DNA from: Erodium maritimum
Lineage: Eukaryota; Streptophyta; Magnoliopsida; Geraniales; Geraniaceae
Length of the DNA: 64,000 nucleotides
Reading direction: 5' to 3'
Assembly (NCBI GenBank): GCA_963921825.1
Contig: OY997592.1
Coordinates: 18,975,432-19,039,431 of the forward strand
The notes beneath the pieces were generated by a model that was not told the DNA's origin, did no database searches, and saw only the letters and a program-made list of their open reading frames with translations. Both the position numbers and the translations under genes were made by a program. Within the stretch, counting starts at the first letter, position 1. Each line of letters opens with the position of its first letter. Shown piece by piece: positions 1 through 10,241 of the stretch.

Positions 1-66
1 CATTGCACGAGCCTCTTAACTTTTCTCCTTTCAAATAAAGGAGTACCAGACTCCTCCTATCGAGGT
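1..66 (+). mobile_element. Internal 3' end of an Athila/Tat-like gypsy element (left of insertion)
   Basis: This short stretch runs into the target duplication GAGGT (62-66) and resumes at 14,413 after the inserted LTR is removed. The rejoined sequence leads to a purine-rich tract (AAGTATGGGG, about 14,490) and then to a TG start typical of a 3' LTR. No domain is readable here. The assignment rests on that downstream context. Confidence 0.4.
62..66. repeat. Target site duplication GAGGT (left copy)
   Basis: The five bases before the outer solo LTR match 14,408-14,412 exactly, which fixes both ends of that insertion. Confidence 0.85.
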
Positions 67-1461
67 TGTAAGAACCGCTCCCGGTCAACGCAAGTCTAAT
101 CGGCGGAAAAACAGAAAAATTTAAAATTTTGGGACAAACACCTAAATGAACCTAAATTTGACCCCGAGGGTCATATCGGACTTAAGTTGACCCCGATATT
201 GACCAAAGTGAGTTCTGGGGGACTCAGGGCAACTTTTTGACCAATTTGGGAAATGTTGACTTTTTGCCGGAAAAGTCAACCGAGCGACGTTTTGGTCTGT
301 TCGAGGCCCGTTTTGGATCCAAAAAGCTTAGCCTTCGTTACAGCGGTCTTAGTTGGGCCGTTTCCCTGTAGCCCGTGAAATTTCATAATTTCTTGGAAAA
401 TGGGCCCGTTCGGGGCCCGAGACGGCCGAATTTCGCGAATCTGACAAAAAAATATCTACAAAGATATTTTTCTTAAAGGTGGGACCCACTTGCCACATGT
501 CACACAAGTGGTGGTAGTTGGTTTTTGAACAAAACAAAAGGAGAGAGGGGGGTGTTCGGCCATAACAAAAAAAGAAGAGAAGGAGAGAGAAAGAAGAGAG
601 AAGAAGGAGAAAGTGTTAGGGTTTGTGGATTTCCCGACGATCCAACCAACAGATCGTCTCAACGGTTGTAGAATCGAGCTCCGGTCGTCATTCCCTACGG
701 TGAGAACCTATTTGTTTCTCGTTTTGATACGTTTGAAAGTTAGGGTTTGTGTTTAAACGAGTTAAATATGGATGAGTTGAGGTGTAAGGTTCGTTGGGGA
801 CGTTTTAGGGTGAAAATGATCGGATTTCGGTGACTGGAGGCTTGGGGGAGCTCCGGCCACCGAGGGTGGTGGCTGGCCGGAGCTGGGACCGGCCACCACT
901 GTGGTGAACCGGTCCAAAACCGGTCCAGCCACCCACGGGTGATGGTGGCCGGTTGGGGCCCACGTGTTGGGTCTCGGGTTTTTCATGTTCGGGTGGTTTT
1001 GGACAATCTTCAAGTCGTTAATTCACACCCGGAACGAATTATGGAATTAAATTGTGAAAGTTGGAAATTTCGGGTTTAGAAACTTTAAACGCGAATTAAA
1101 TCGCTCGGAAGTCGGAAATTGATTCCGTCGATTGCATTGGAACCCTTGAATTATTCTAAGATCGTAGAAACGAAAAGGGAATTTTCGGAGCCCCGGAAAG
1201 GCATTTTACCATCCCGGGCAGATTCGCCGAGTCGGGCGAATCGGGCCTTTCCGGGCCCGTTGTTGACAATGTCGAGTAATTGGGAGGTTTGGGAGTGATC
1301 GACATTACCGGGGTTGCGTTTGGGCGTCTAATTCTTTAAAATTCAGCTTTGCCTGCGAACTTAAAAAAGTGTTTTAATTGTGTTCATGTTAGATCGGGCC
1401 GCCGATCGCGGAAAGGGGAGGCTAGGCGAGTGATCGCGAGCACGCCGGAGCTTGGGCGTGG
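67..1461 (+). mobile_element. Outer Tekay-like solo LTR, first part
   Basis: It begins TGTAAGAACC, the same end as the inner element's LTRs and the LTR at 38,639, and is similar to them over its length. It is interrupted at 1,461 by the inner element and resumes at 13,155. The two parts together make about 2.65 kb. Only one LTR is present between perfect 5-bp duplications, so this is a solo LTR left by recombination between two LTRs. The last bases (1,457-1,461, CGTGG) are the duplication made by the inner insertion. Confidence 0.9.
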
Positions 1462-1735
1462 TGTCACGCCCCAATTTAAGTGAACCGAACTCGGGACGCG
1501 AACATTTAAAATAACAAACACTTTGAAACCTTTTCCATTAAATCACTTTAAAATACCAGTTTAGTTCAACAAAATTATAATTACAACTCAAAATAAAACG
1601 TCCCACAAGCGGACAAAATGCGAGGTATCCGTCGCTAGACTAAAAAGTACCCCGGACTCCCGCTTCAAGCTCTTCAAGCTTCGGAAGCTCACCTAGTCCG
1701 ACCTGCGACAAGTACCTGTAGGAAAAGCAGCTAGG

Positions 1736-1753
1736 GGTGAGCGTACGCTCACC
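1736..1753. repeat. Conserved LTR palindrome
   Basis: GGTGAGCGTACGCTCACC is a perfect 18-bp palindrome about 280 bp from the inner end of the LTR. It recurs at 10,516-10,533, 14,116-14,133 and 41,253-41,270, and as a looser hairpin at 37,484-37,497, always at a similar distance from the LTR end. Confidence 0.8.
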
Positions 1754-2084
1754 ACCACGGATAACAGACTGACTACGGCATAATTAGCAGACAAAGCCGG
1801 TAACACCCCAACCGACCCAAAACCGGGAAATACAATCCCCAAACTCAAGTAACTCAACTGACACACCACCCGTTACCTTCCTCAACAGACTCAACGCTCG
1901 ATAACGTACTGTAAACCCGACACAACTATCGACGACCTCCTCCAAGGACACGACAGAACGACTACGCAACGCCAAACAAGATCACAAAGGATCGCACACC
2001 AAACAGATCACAAAGGATCGCATTCTTGTTGCTCGGTAACCTCCCTCACGCCCTTTTACCAATCTCAATCAGGTCAGGCGGTCG

Positions 2085-2220
2085 ACCTATCGCAATTCCT
2101 CGACACAAAGTCGGATCAGGCTATCGACCTATCGCAATTCATCGACACCAAGTCGGATCAGGCTGTCGACCTATCGCAATTCATCGGCACCAAGTCGGAT
2201 CAGGCTGTCGACCTATCACA
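2085..2220. repeat. 42-bp tandem array in LTR
   Basis: Three to four copies of a 42-bp unit containing CCTATCGCAATTCATCGAC. The same array is at about 10,840-10,970 in the other LTR. Open frames here (for example 2,026-2,412) follow the repeat and are not genes. Confidence 0.85.
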
Positions 2221-2339
2221 CTCACAACCCCAAACCAAACGGGCCCCCAATCTCAGGTAACCACAATCACAAACACAACCAAAGCTCAACATACAGTAAC
2301 AACACCAGTCCAACACTGCACGACACTCAAGGCCACCCA

Positions 2340-2690
2340 AGACGCCTCAACAGTCAAGACTCGGGTTCAACAACCCCACGGGCACCCACGGCCACCCAAA
2401 CACCAACGGTAAGACACGGGTTCAACAACCCACACGGGCACTCATGGCCACTCAAGACACACTAACGGTCAAGACTCGGGTTCAACAACCCCACGGGCAC
2501 TCATGGCCACCCAAAACACCAACAGTCAGACACGGGCTCTCACGGCCACCTAAGACACCAACAATAATAACACGGGCTCTCATGGCCACCCAAGACACCA
2601 ACAATAATAACACGGGTTCTCATGGCCACCCAAGACATCGATAATAAAATACGGGCTCTCATAGCCACCCAAGACATAATTTAAACAATC
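2340..2690. repeat. Approximately 40-bp tandem array in LTR
   Basis: Repeated GGGCTCTCATGGCCACCC units separated by ACAATAATAACAC-type spacers. The counterpart is about 11,100-11,430 in the other LTR and, reversed, 40,390-40,700 in a third family member. Confidence 0.8.
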
Positions 2691-4409
2691 AACCTCCGGG
2701 CATGGTCATATGCCTCCAGTAATTCTAATATCGCTAAGTTCTCTGCTCCTACGACACTACTAAGTGTCACATGCAATTCCACTATTTGCTACGATCCGTA
2801 TCATGATTTTCTAATATTTAAATAAACCTACTCAACCCACGACACCCCGGTGTCACATGCAATTCTACTGTTAACTTTCCCTAGTCAGGGCCGAGATCCG
2901 GCTACTTTTCCCTACCTCGAGTAATTCTCCAAAAGTGCTCAATTAAACCCCGGCGTGATCCCAGTCACTCGCCTAGCTTCCCTTTGCCTCGATCAACAGC
3001 ACGATCTAAAAGAACACAATTTTCAATGCACTTTAAACTCGCAGGAATAAACTGGAATTTAATCAACTTAACGCCCAAACGTAACCCCAACAATGTCGAT
3101 CACTCCCAAACTTCCCAATTACTCGATATTGTCGATAAAGGACTCGTAATGGCCCGATTCGCCCGACATGGCGAATCTGCCCGGGTTTTGTAAATGCCCT
3201 TCCGGGGCTCCAAAAACTCTCGTTTTCGTTTCTACGGTCTTAGAATAATTCAAGGATTCCTAGGCACTCGACGAAATCGAATTCCGACTTCCGAGTCAAA
3301 TAATTAACGTTTAAAGTTTCTAAACCCGATAATTACAACTTTTCCAATTTAATTCCAAATTTCGATTCGGTTATGGATAAAAGGTCCGGGGAACGTTTTA
3401 AACCACCCGAGCACTAAACCCGAGCACCTGAGCACGTGGGCCCCACCCGACCCACTTGGCCGTGGGACCTAGGGTTCAAAGTGGGGCTCGGCCACCATGG
3501 TGGTGGCTGGTCCCAGCTTCAGCCAGCCACCCCATGGCCGGCCGGCCACCACCCACGGTGGCCGGAGCTCCTCCCGAGAATCGGTTCACCTCTAAACACC
3601 TCCAAAACGTCATCTTTCACCTCCAAACACCTCCAAAACGTCTCCAACAATTCCCCCAACCTCAAAACACCCTAAAATAATAGTTTTACATAAACCCTAA
3701 CTTCCAAAATTTATCAAAACGAGAATCGGTTCGGTGTATACCGTAGAGGAGAACGAGGGGAGTGCACTTCCTCCTAGCCTTGAGACTATCCAATGGATGG
3801 AAGACGTGAATAGTGGCACCACAAAACCCTAGTTCTCTTCTTCTTCTCCTTCTCTCTCTAACTCTCTTCTCTTTTATTTTTATTTTTTTGTCTTTGTCTT
3901 TCTACCCTAGCCGAACCCCCCCTTTTGTCCTCTCTCTTCATTTTCCCCCCAAAACCTAACACCTCCACTTGGTTGACAAGTGGTAAGGTGGGACCCACTC
4001 CTTTATGGAAAAATATCTCCTAGATATTTTCCAATCAGATTCGCGAAAAACGGACGTTTCGGACCCCGAACGGGCACTTTTCCCAAGAAATTACGAAACT
4101 TGGCGGGCTACAAGGAAACGGCTCAACTAAGACCGCTGCGATGACGGCTAAGCTTTTTGGATCCAAAAGGTCCTCGAATGGACCAAAACGTCGCTCGGTT
4201 GACTTTTCCAGTGAAAAATCAACTTTTCCCAAATTGATCAGAAAGTTGCCCTGAGTCCCCCGGAACTCACTTTGGTCGATAACGGGGTCAATTTAAGTCC
4301 GGTATGACCCTCGGGGTCAATTTAGGTTAAATTAAGTGTCTGTCTTAAAAATTTTAAATTTTCCTGTTTTCGCAGGTTTGACTGCCGTTGACCGGAAGTG
4401 GTTATTACA

Positions 4410-4425
4410 GTCTACCCCCTTAAAG
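4410..4425 (-). promoter_or_regulatory. Polypurine tract of inner gypsy element
   Basis: On the minus strand AAGGGGGTAGAC directly precedes the TG of the 3' LTR. This is the usual priming site for plus-strand DNA synthesis in LTR retrotransposons. Confidence 0.8.
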
Positions 4426-5960
4426 GAATTTCGTCCGCGAAATTTAAAACAGACGTACCTCGGGAGCCGAACAGGTCAGGATACTTCGCGCGATCCTCGT
4501 CCTCGCGTTCCCACGTCGACTCAGCCCCGTGATGTTTCCACTGCACTCGTACCAAGCGGATAATCTTGCCTCCCCGTAGGACCTGCTCTCGTGTGTCCAT
4601 GATCCGAACCGACTGCTCCTCATAGGAGACATCGTCAGCCACCTCGATATCGGTCCAGTCAATGACGTGGGAGGGGTCTGCGTTGTACTGCCGCAATTGG
4701 GATACGTGGAAGACGTTATGGACTCTCCCAAGTTGCGGTGGTAACGCTAGACGATAAGCCACTGCTCCCACTCTGCCCAAGATCTCGAACGGGCCAATGT
4801 ACCGCGGAGCCAACTTGCCCCCGTTGCGTCTGAACCGTACCAGCCCCTTACTCGGGCTCACCTTCAGGAACACGTGATCCCCGACTGCGAACTCAAGAGG
4901 TCGACGTCGTTTGTCGGCATAACTCTTTTGCCGACTCTACGCGATCGTCAACCGATCGCGTATCAGTGCAACCTTCTTTGTCGTCTCTCTGACAAGATCT
5001 GGCCCTAGCAGAATCTTGTCCCCCACCTCTGCCCAACACACTGCGATCGACACGGCCTCCCATACAACGCTTTGAACGGTGCCATCCCGATACTGGCCTG
5101 GAAGTTGTTGTTGTAGGCGAACTCGGCTAACGGCAGGTGGGTCTCCCATGATCCCCTGAAATCCAGCACACATGCCCGAAGCATGTCTTCCAAGATCTGA
5201 ATAGTGCGCTCGGACTGACCGTCTGTCTGGGGATGATGTGCTGTACTGAGTAGAACTTCGGTCCCCAACGCTTTCTGCAGACTTGGCCAAAACCTAGACG
5301 TGAAACGAGGATCCCTGTCAGACACTATCGACACCGGGACCCCATGGAGACGCACTATCTCCTGAATCTACAGGCTGCTCAACTTGTCGACCGGATCCGT
5401 CATCCTCATAGCTAGCAAATGGGCCGACTTGGTCAATCGGTCGACTACCACCCACACGGCGTCGTTTCCCTTTGGCGATCTCGGTAGTCCACACACGAAG
5501 TCCATCGTAATGTGCTCCCACTTCCACTGAGCAATCGGTAGTGGCTGCAACAATCCTGCGGGACGTTGATGCTCGGCTTTCACCTGCTGATAGACGAGAC
5601 ATCTCGACATAAACTCTACGACTGCTCTCCGCATCCCGCGCCACCAGAAATGCCGTCTGAGGTCACGGTACATCTTGGTGCCCCCCGGGTGCACTATAAG
5701 ACGCGAATGATGTGCCTCTCGCAACACGTCGTCTCTACAGTTAACCGGCACGAACACCCCCCCGCGGTACCGTAATCCCCAATCAGCACTATCCTCCCAG
5801 CCTACCACCTCGTCACCCCTGACGACTCTCTCTCGGATCTCTGACGCCTCGACGTCCTCCGACTGCGCCTCCAACACTTGGGCAAGCAGTGAGGGCTGAG
5901 CCACCAATGAGCACATGGTCATGCCGCCAGTAATCTCCTCTAGCTCAAGCCCGAACGTGC
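4412..5960 (-). pseudogene. Gypsy integrase with chromodomain-like C-terminus (degenerate)
   Basis: This is the end of the polyprotein. The zinc-binding H-H-C-C domain is at about 5,590-5,700; one of its cysteines is replaced (CLVYQQVK). The catalytic core has recognisable D, D and E positions ([31 protein letters not shown]), at roughly 5,180-5,510. A TAG stop lies at about 5,368, and the frame shifts again near 5,005. The 4,412-4,873 frame holds the C-terminal domain (LAPRYIGPFEILGRVG) and a chromodomain-like tail (VQWKHHGAESTWE) at about 4,470-4,555. Chromodomains in this family are thought to steer integration to heterochromatin. The stops and the missing cysteine make it inactive. Confidence 0.88.
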
Positions 5961-7900
5961 TCAGCTCCCCCATCATGTCCCACTCTCGGACTGATATGCT
6001 GGCGAGGCTCGGAACCGACTTCCTACTCAAGGCGTCGGCGACCACGTTCGCCTTGCCCGGATGGTAGTGTAGCTCGAAGTCGTACTCCTCGAGTAGCTCC
6101 ATCCACCGCCGCTGGCGCATGTTCAGGTCTCGCTGGGAAAATATGTACTTCAAGCTCTTGTGATCCGAGAACACCTGAAACCCCTCGCCATACAGATAAT
6201 ATCGCCAGCCCTTTAGCGCAAACACGACTGTTGCTAGCTCCAAGTCGTGGGTAGGATAGTTGCGCTCGTGCGTCTTCAACTGCCTGGAACCATAAGCCAC
6301 AACTCTGCCCAACTGCATCAGTACGCAGCCCAGTCCCTCTCCGGACGCATCACAGTAGACATCATAACCGATCCCTCGCTCGGGCACTACTAACACTGGA
6401 GCGGTAGTCAGCCGAGTCTTCAACTCCGCGAATGCACGCTCACAGTCCTCTGTCCACACAAACCCGACTCCCTTGCGCGTCAACAGAGTCATCGACGCGG
6501 CTAGTCGCGCAAAGTCCTGGACAAATCGCCGATAGTAGCCTGCCAACCCAGAAAGATGCGGATCTCGAAGACACTCGTGGGCCGTGCCCACTTCGAGACC
6601 GCGTCGATCTTCGACGGATCGACCAATATACCGTCACGGGACACGATATGACCGAGGAATTTCACCTCAGCGAGCCAGAACTCGCACTTCTCTAGGTTGG
6701 CATGTAGTTGATGCTCGCGCAGTAGTGTCAGAACAACCCTCAGATGTGACTAATGTGCCGCCTCGTTCTGCGGGTAGATCAGGATGTCGTCCTCGAACAC
6801 CACCACAAACTTATCTAAGTACGGCCGGAAGATGCTGTTCATCAGGTCCATGAACGCTGCAGGTGCGTTCGTCAGTCCGAATGGCATCACCAGGAACTCG
6901 TAGTGCCCATAGCGTGTCTGGAATGCAGTCTTTGCGACGTCCCCCTCACGGACTCGCAACTGATAATAACCGGATCGCAGATCGATCTTCGAGAAGCAGG
7001 TCGACCCTCTCAATTGGTCGAACAAGTCATCGATCCTTGGCATCGAGTATCGGTTCTTCACCGTAACCCGGTTCAGCTTCCGGTAATCTATACACATCCG
7101 TAGCTCTCCACTCTTCTTCTTCACGAAGAGTGTTGGTGCTACCCACGGCGATACACTAGGATGGATAAACCCCTTCTGCTGAAGCTCCTCTAGCTGACGC
7201 TTCAGCTCAGTCAACTCTGCCGGCGCAAACCTGTAAGGCGCCATCGATATCGCCGTCGTTCCCGGCACTAGGTCAATCCCAAACTCCACCTCACGAACCG
7301 GTGGCAACCCGCTCAACTCCTCAGGAAAGACCTCGGGGAACTCGCATACCACTCTCGGTAACTCTCGGCTATGCACAAACGATACTTCCTCCTGAGCGGA
7401 CAACGCCGACAGGAGGACCCCACTCTTACTACCCAGAACACACGTCACCTTCGTACTGCCCACTGACACTGTCACTCGTCGCCTGTAGCAATCGATGTTG
7501 GCTCGGTACCTCGACATCCAATCCATTCCCAAGATCACATCAAAGGTCGTCATTCCCAATACGAGAAGATCACCAGGGCAAGGACAGTCTATGACTCTAA
7601 TCTCGCAGGCACGACATACCCTAGTCAACGACACTCCACCCCCAACTGGGGTGTCCAGGCACAGGGGTGGACTCAACGGCTCTACGCTCAACCCCAACCT
7701 CTCAGCACAGCCCAACAAAATAAAAGAGTGCGACGCCCCGGTATCAAATAAGAATAACGCCCATAAATGATAAAATAAACACGTACCCTGGATGGTCTCG
7801 CGGTACGTGCTAGATCCTGGGGCCCTGGAGTCGGTGACTGCATACACTCTCCCCTGCGAGGCATGCTGCCTCTGACCCGGCGCACTGGTTTCTGCATATC
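5960..7900 (-). pseudogene. Gypsy protease, reverse transcriptase and RNase H (degenerate)
   Basis: The protease active site is DTGASHSF near 7,745. The RT begins near 7,240 and has [19 protein letters not shown] and [11 protein letters not shown] blocks. The catalytic box reads VFEDDILIY near 6,797, where most relatives have a hydrophobic residue before DD. A TAG stop follows at 6,750. Near 6,560 one G is missing from the LGLAGYYRRF block, shifting the frame. The RNase H has YCDASGEGLG and ends with HPGKANVVADALSRK near 6,020. These defects separate RT from RNase H and integrase, so the polyprotein cannot be made whole. Confidence 0.9.
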
Positions 7901-9257
7901 CATGACTCTGCTGATGTCTCGGAATCGGTGCGCTCGTAGAAGGCCGTGATGACCTTGGCTGCTGACTCTGTCGAGGGCGACCCCTGGGCGACTGTACTGT
8001 CCGCGACTGCTGCGGTCTCTGCGCTGATGTCGCTCCCAACGGCTCACGGCACCATGCCATAGTGTGTCCAACCCGGCCGCACCGGAAACAGCTGGTCTCG
8101 TCGGCTCTCGATCCCGATCCCTGGCCTGTCCGGCTAGTCGCTTGTAGTGCCGCGAGCCCTCCCTTCGTCGGACAGTCTCGCTGTAAGTGGCCTGGCTGCC
8201 CGCAGTAATAGCATGTTGGCCTCCTCTCTGAGGCGACTGGCCCCACTGATGCTACTGACCCCTGCTGTCTCGATCCACCCTGATGAGGCAGTGGTCGGAA
8301 GAACCCCGTGGTCCTCTGTCTCCGTGAGTCTCGTGAGTCGGACGGCCCTGCAAAGCTGGTCGACCGCTGTCGGACCTCACGGGTCCTGGCCGCATTTCGG
8401 ACACCCTGCTCCACCGTCGCTGCGGTGTCCACGAGATCTGTATACTTCCGCAACCTCAAGGAGAGGACCTTATCCCGAATCAACGGTCTCAGCCCCCCCT
8501 CGAACCGTAGAAAACGGTTCTGCTCGGTCATCACCATCTCAGGCGCGAATCTGGTCAAGGCCGTGAATCTGGCCTCGTATTCCGCCACTATCAACCCCTC
8601 CTGCTCCAGGTCTAGAAACTGCCGATGTCGCTCCAGCCGAGCCGACTCGGGAAAGTACTATTCCAGAAAAACCTCCTGGAAGACGTCGTAGTCGTGCCCG
8701 ACAATGTCCTTCACACGCCCCCACTAGTGGTAGGCGCTGTCCCTCAGCTGGTGAGCTGCGAAGGACACTCTGCGGTGGCCATCTTCGATACCTGATGTAT
8801 CCAGGTCCCGCGTGACCTGCTCTAGCCACCTCTCGGCTAGGTCGGGGTTCGGCTCCCCGACGAAGATGGGTATCCCTAGCTTCAGGAAGTCTAGTAGGGT
8901 CCGGGCTGTGTGGTCCTCTGCCTGACCGGGCCTCACTGGGACCGCTGCTGCCTCTGGAGCTGGTGAAGCCGACTCTCGACTGGCGATGACCGCCACCAAA
9001 CTCTGGACTGTCCTGGTCAGCTCATCCAGGGCAGTCATAACGGGAGGGTCCGCGACTGGCGGGACGCTGGGTGTGCCTGTAGACGGTCCCACGTCGCTTC
9101 TCCTGTCTTAGCCGACAGGAGTGCCCTGCGCCTCCGCGTACTCGGCGGGCTCAACGGTTGGCACCCGTCCCGTTGTCCCCGCTGACCGTCCCCGCCTGCC
9201 TCGCATGGGAGCCCGACCCCGTGTTACCGCTGCTCGCCCTCGTCTACCGCGAGCCAT
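7900..9257 (-). pseudogene. Gypsy gag with two zinc knuckles (degenerate)
   Basis: The probable start is the ATG at 9,257 (MARGRRGRAAVTRGRAP), an arginine-rich N-terminus. The frame has a TAA near 9,110 and TAG stops near 8,726 and 8,658. The capsid core includes HTARTLLDFLKLGIPIFVG. Two CX2CX4HX4C knuckles follow, [14 protein letters not shown] at about 8,172-8,213 and [14 protein letters not shown] at about 8,049-8,090, which would bind genomic RNA. Gag is in one frame with protease, as is usual for this clade. Confidence 0.88.
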
Positions 9258-9516
9258 AAGTCAGTATCCTTTGCACAGATACACGCAAACGTTCAGTTTG
9301 CGAACTCAAACAAAGACAACAAGCTCAAATACACTAACGGTCACACCGTCTACGTCTACCCCAACGTACGTGTTACTAAACGTCACCCCACTCACGTTGT
9401 TTATGCTTTAATTATAATAATACGTAAGCGAAACCTCAAACAAACCGCATAAACGCACACCAAGCCACGCACAACAACACGAAAAAAACTGCGAAGTCAA
9501 GACGGTGCAAATACAG

Positions 9517-9640
9517 GTGTCACGGACCCGTGACAGATCCCGTCACGGTTGGGGTCACGGACCCGTGACGAAGATCTAAAAACTGCCAATTCGCTCTGCT
9601 CCGTCACGGATCCGTGACAGGATCCGTGAGGCTCGTGCAG
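9517..9640. repeat. Cluster of GTCACGG(A/T)CCGTGAC-type palindromes
   Basis: GTCACGGACCCGTGAC occurs twice and the related GTCACGGATCCGTGAC once, with half-sites between them, all within about 120 bp of the leader. Confidence 0.8.
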
Positions 9641-9950
9641 ACCTGTTTTCCAAACTCGCTTCTAACTCGAAAATTTAACCCGTCTTAAGCCTAAAATTAG
9701 TCTCAAACGACACACGCGCTACACCACCAATTTAACAACACACACGCAACAATTCAAAACCAACCACAAGTCTTCCAACCTCAACCAAAACACAAACCGA
9801 CAAGGTCAACAACAACACAACAACACTCGCCCACCGGGCCAACCAACATCAAAGTACGCCCCCAGGGCCAATCAAATAAAAACACGCCCACAGGGCCAAA
9901 CAATTTTAAAACTTTCTCCACTTCATTAAAAACCTCATTCCTTGACATCA

Positions 9951-9990
9951 ACGCCTGGACCGGATTGTAGTTACAATCCGGTCCAGGCGT
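9951..9990. repeat. Perfect 19-bp inverted repeat in gypsy leader
   Basis: The arm ACGCCTGGACCGGATTGTA (9,951-9,969) and its exact reverse complement (9,972-9,990) are separated by two bases. The transcript would form a very stable hairpin. Confidence 0.9.
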
Positions 9991-10226
9991 CCCTAAACTA
10001 CATTGTACCCACCTGACATCAACACCGTCACGCTCGACTACAGGGGTGCCCCTGAGTCGAGTCGCGACAGTTTAAAAATAGTTCATGCAACCACACACAA
10101 TCAGTATGCCAGCAACAACATGCTGCAACATACGCACAAACAAAACAAGACTCGAGACACGATGGGTCTACACTGACTCAACCCTCCCCACCTAATTGAC
10201 GGACATTCCGAGGTGTGAAACCTCGA

Positions 10227-10238
10227 GCTCTGATACCA
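10227..10238 (-). promoter_or_regulatory. Primer-binding site (initiator tRNA-Met)
   Basis: The minus strand reads TGGTATCAGAGC, complementary to the 3' end of plant initiator tRNA-Met, three bases inside the 5' LTR. It sets the direction of reverse transcription and confirms the minus orientation. Confidence 0.9.
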
Positions 10239-10241
10239 AGC

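Larger units (their letters stand above)
1462..4409 (-). repeat. 3' LTR of the inner gypsy element
   Basis: Read on the minus strand the LTR runs from TGTAATAACC at 4,409 to GGGGCGTGACA at 1,462, 2,948 bp. It is nearly identical to 10,242-13,149. Visible differences include an extra short tandem copy around 1,980-2,020 (GATCACAAAGGATCGCA repeated) and an extra 13 bases near 3,410 in this copy. It holds tandem arrays at 2,085-2,220 and 2,340-2,690. Confidence 0.93.
9258..10226 (-). other. Untranslated leader of the inner gypsy element
   Basis: Nearly 1 kb between the primer-binding site and gag with no convincing frame. It contains a set of GTCACGG palindromes (9,517-9,640) and a perfect 19-bp hairpin (9,951-9,990). 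In LTR elements this region normally carries packaging and dimerisation signals; the specific structures here are unassigned. Confidence 0.7.

Noticed and set aside
2026-2644. Open frames in the gypsy LTR, also at 11,197-11,397 and 40,346-40,631
   Set aside because: They follow tandem repeats inside LTRs, recur in each LTR copy, and have low-complexity translations.
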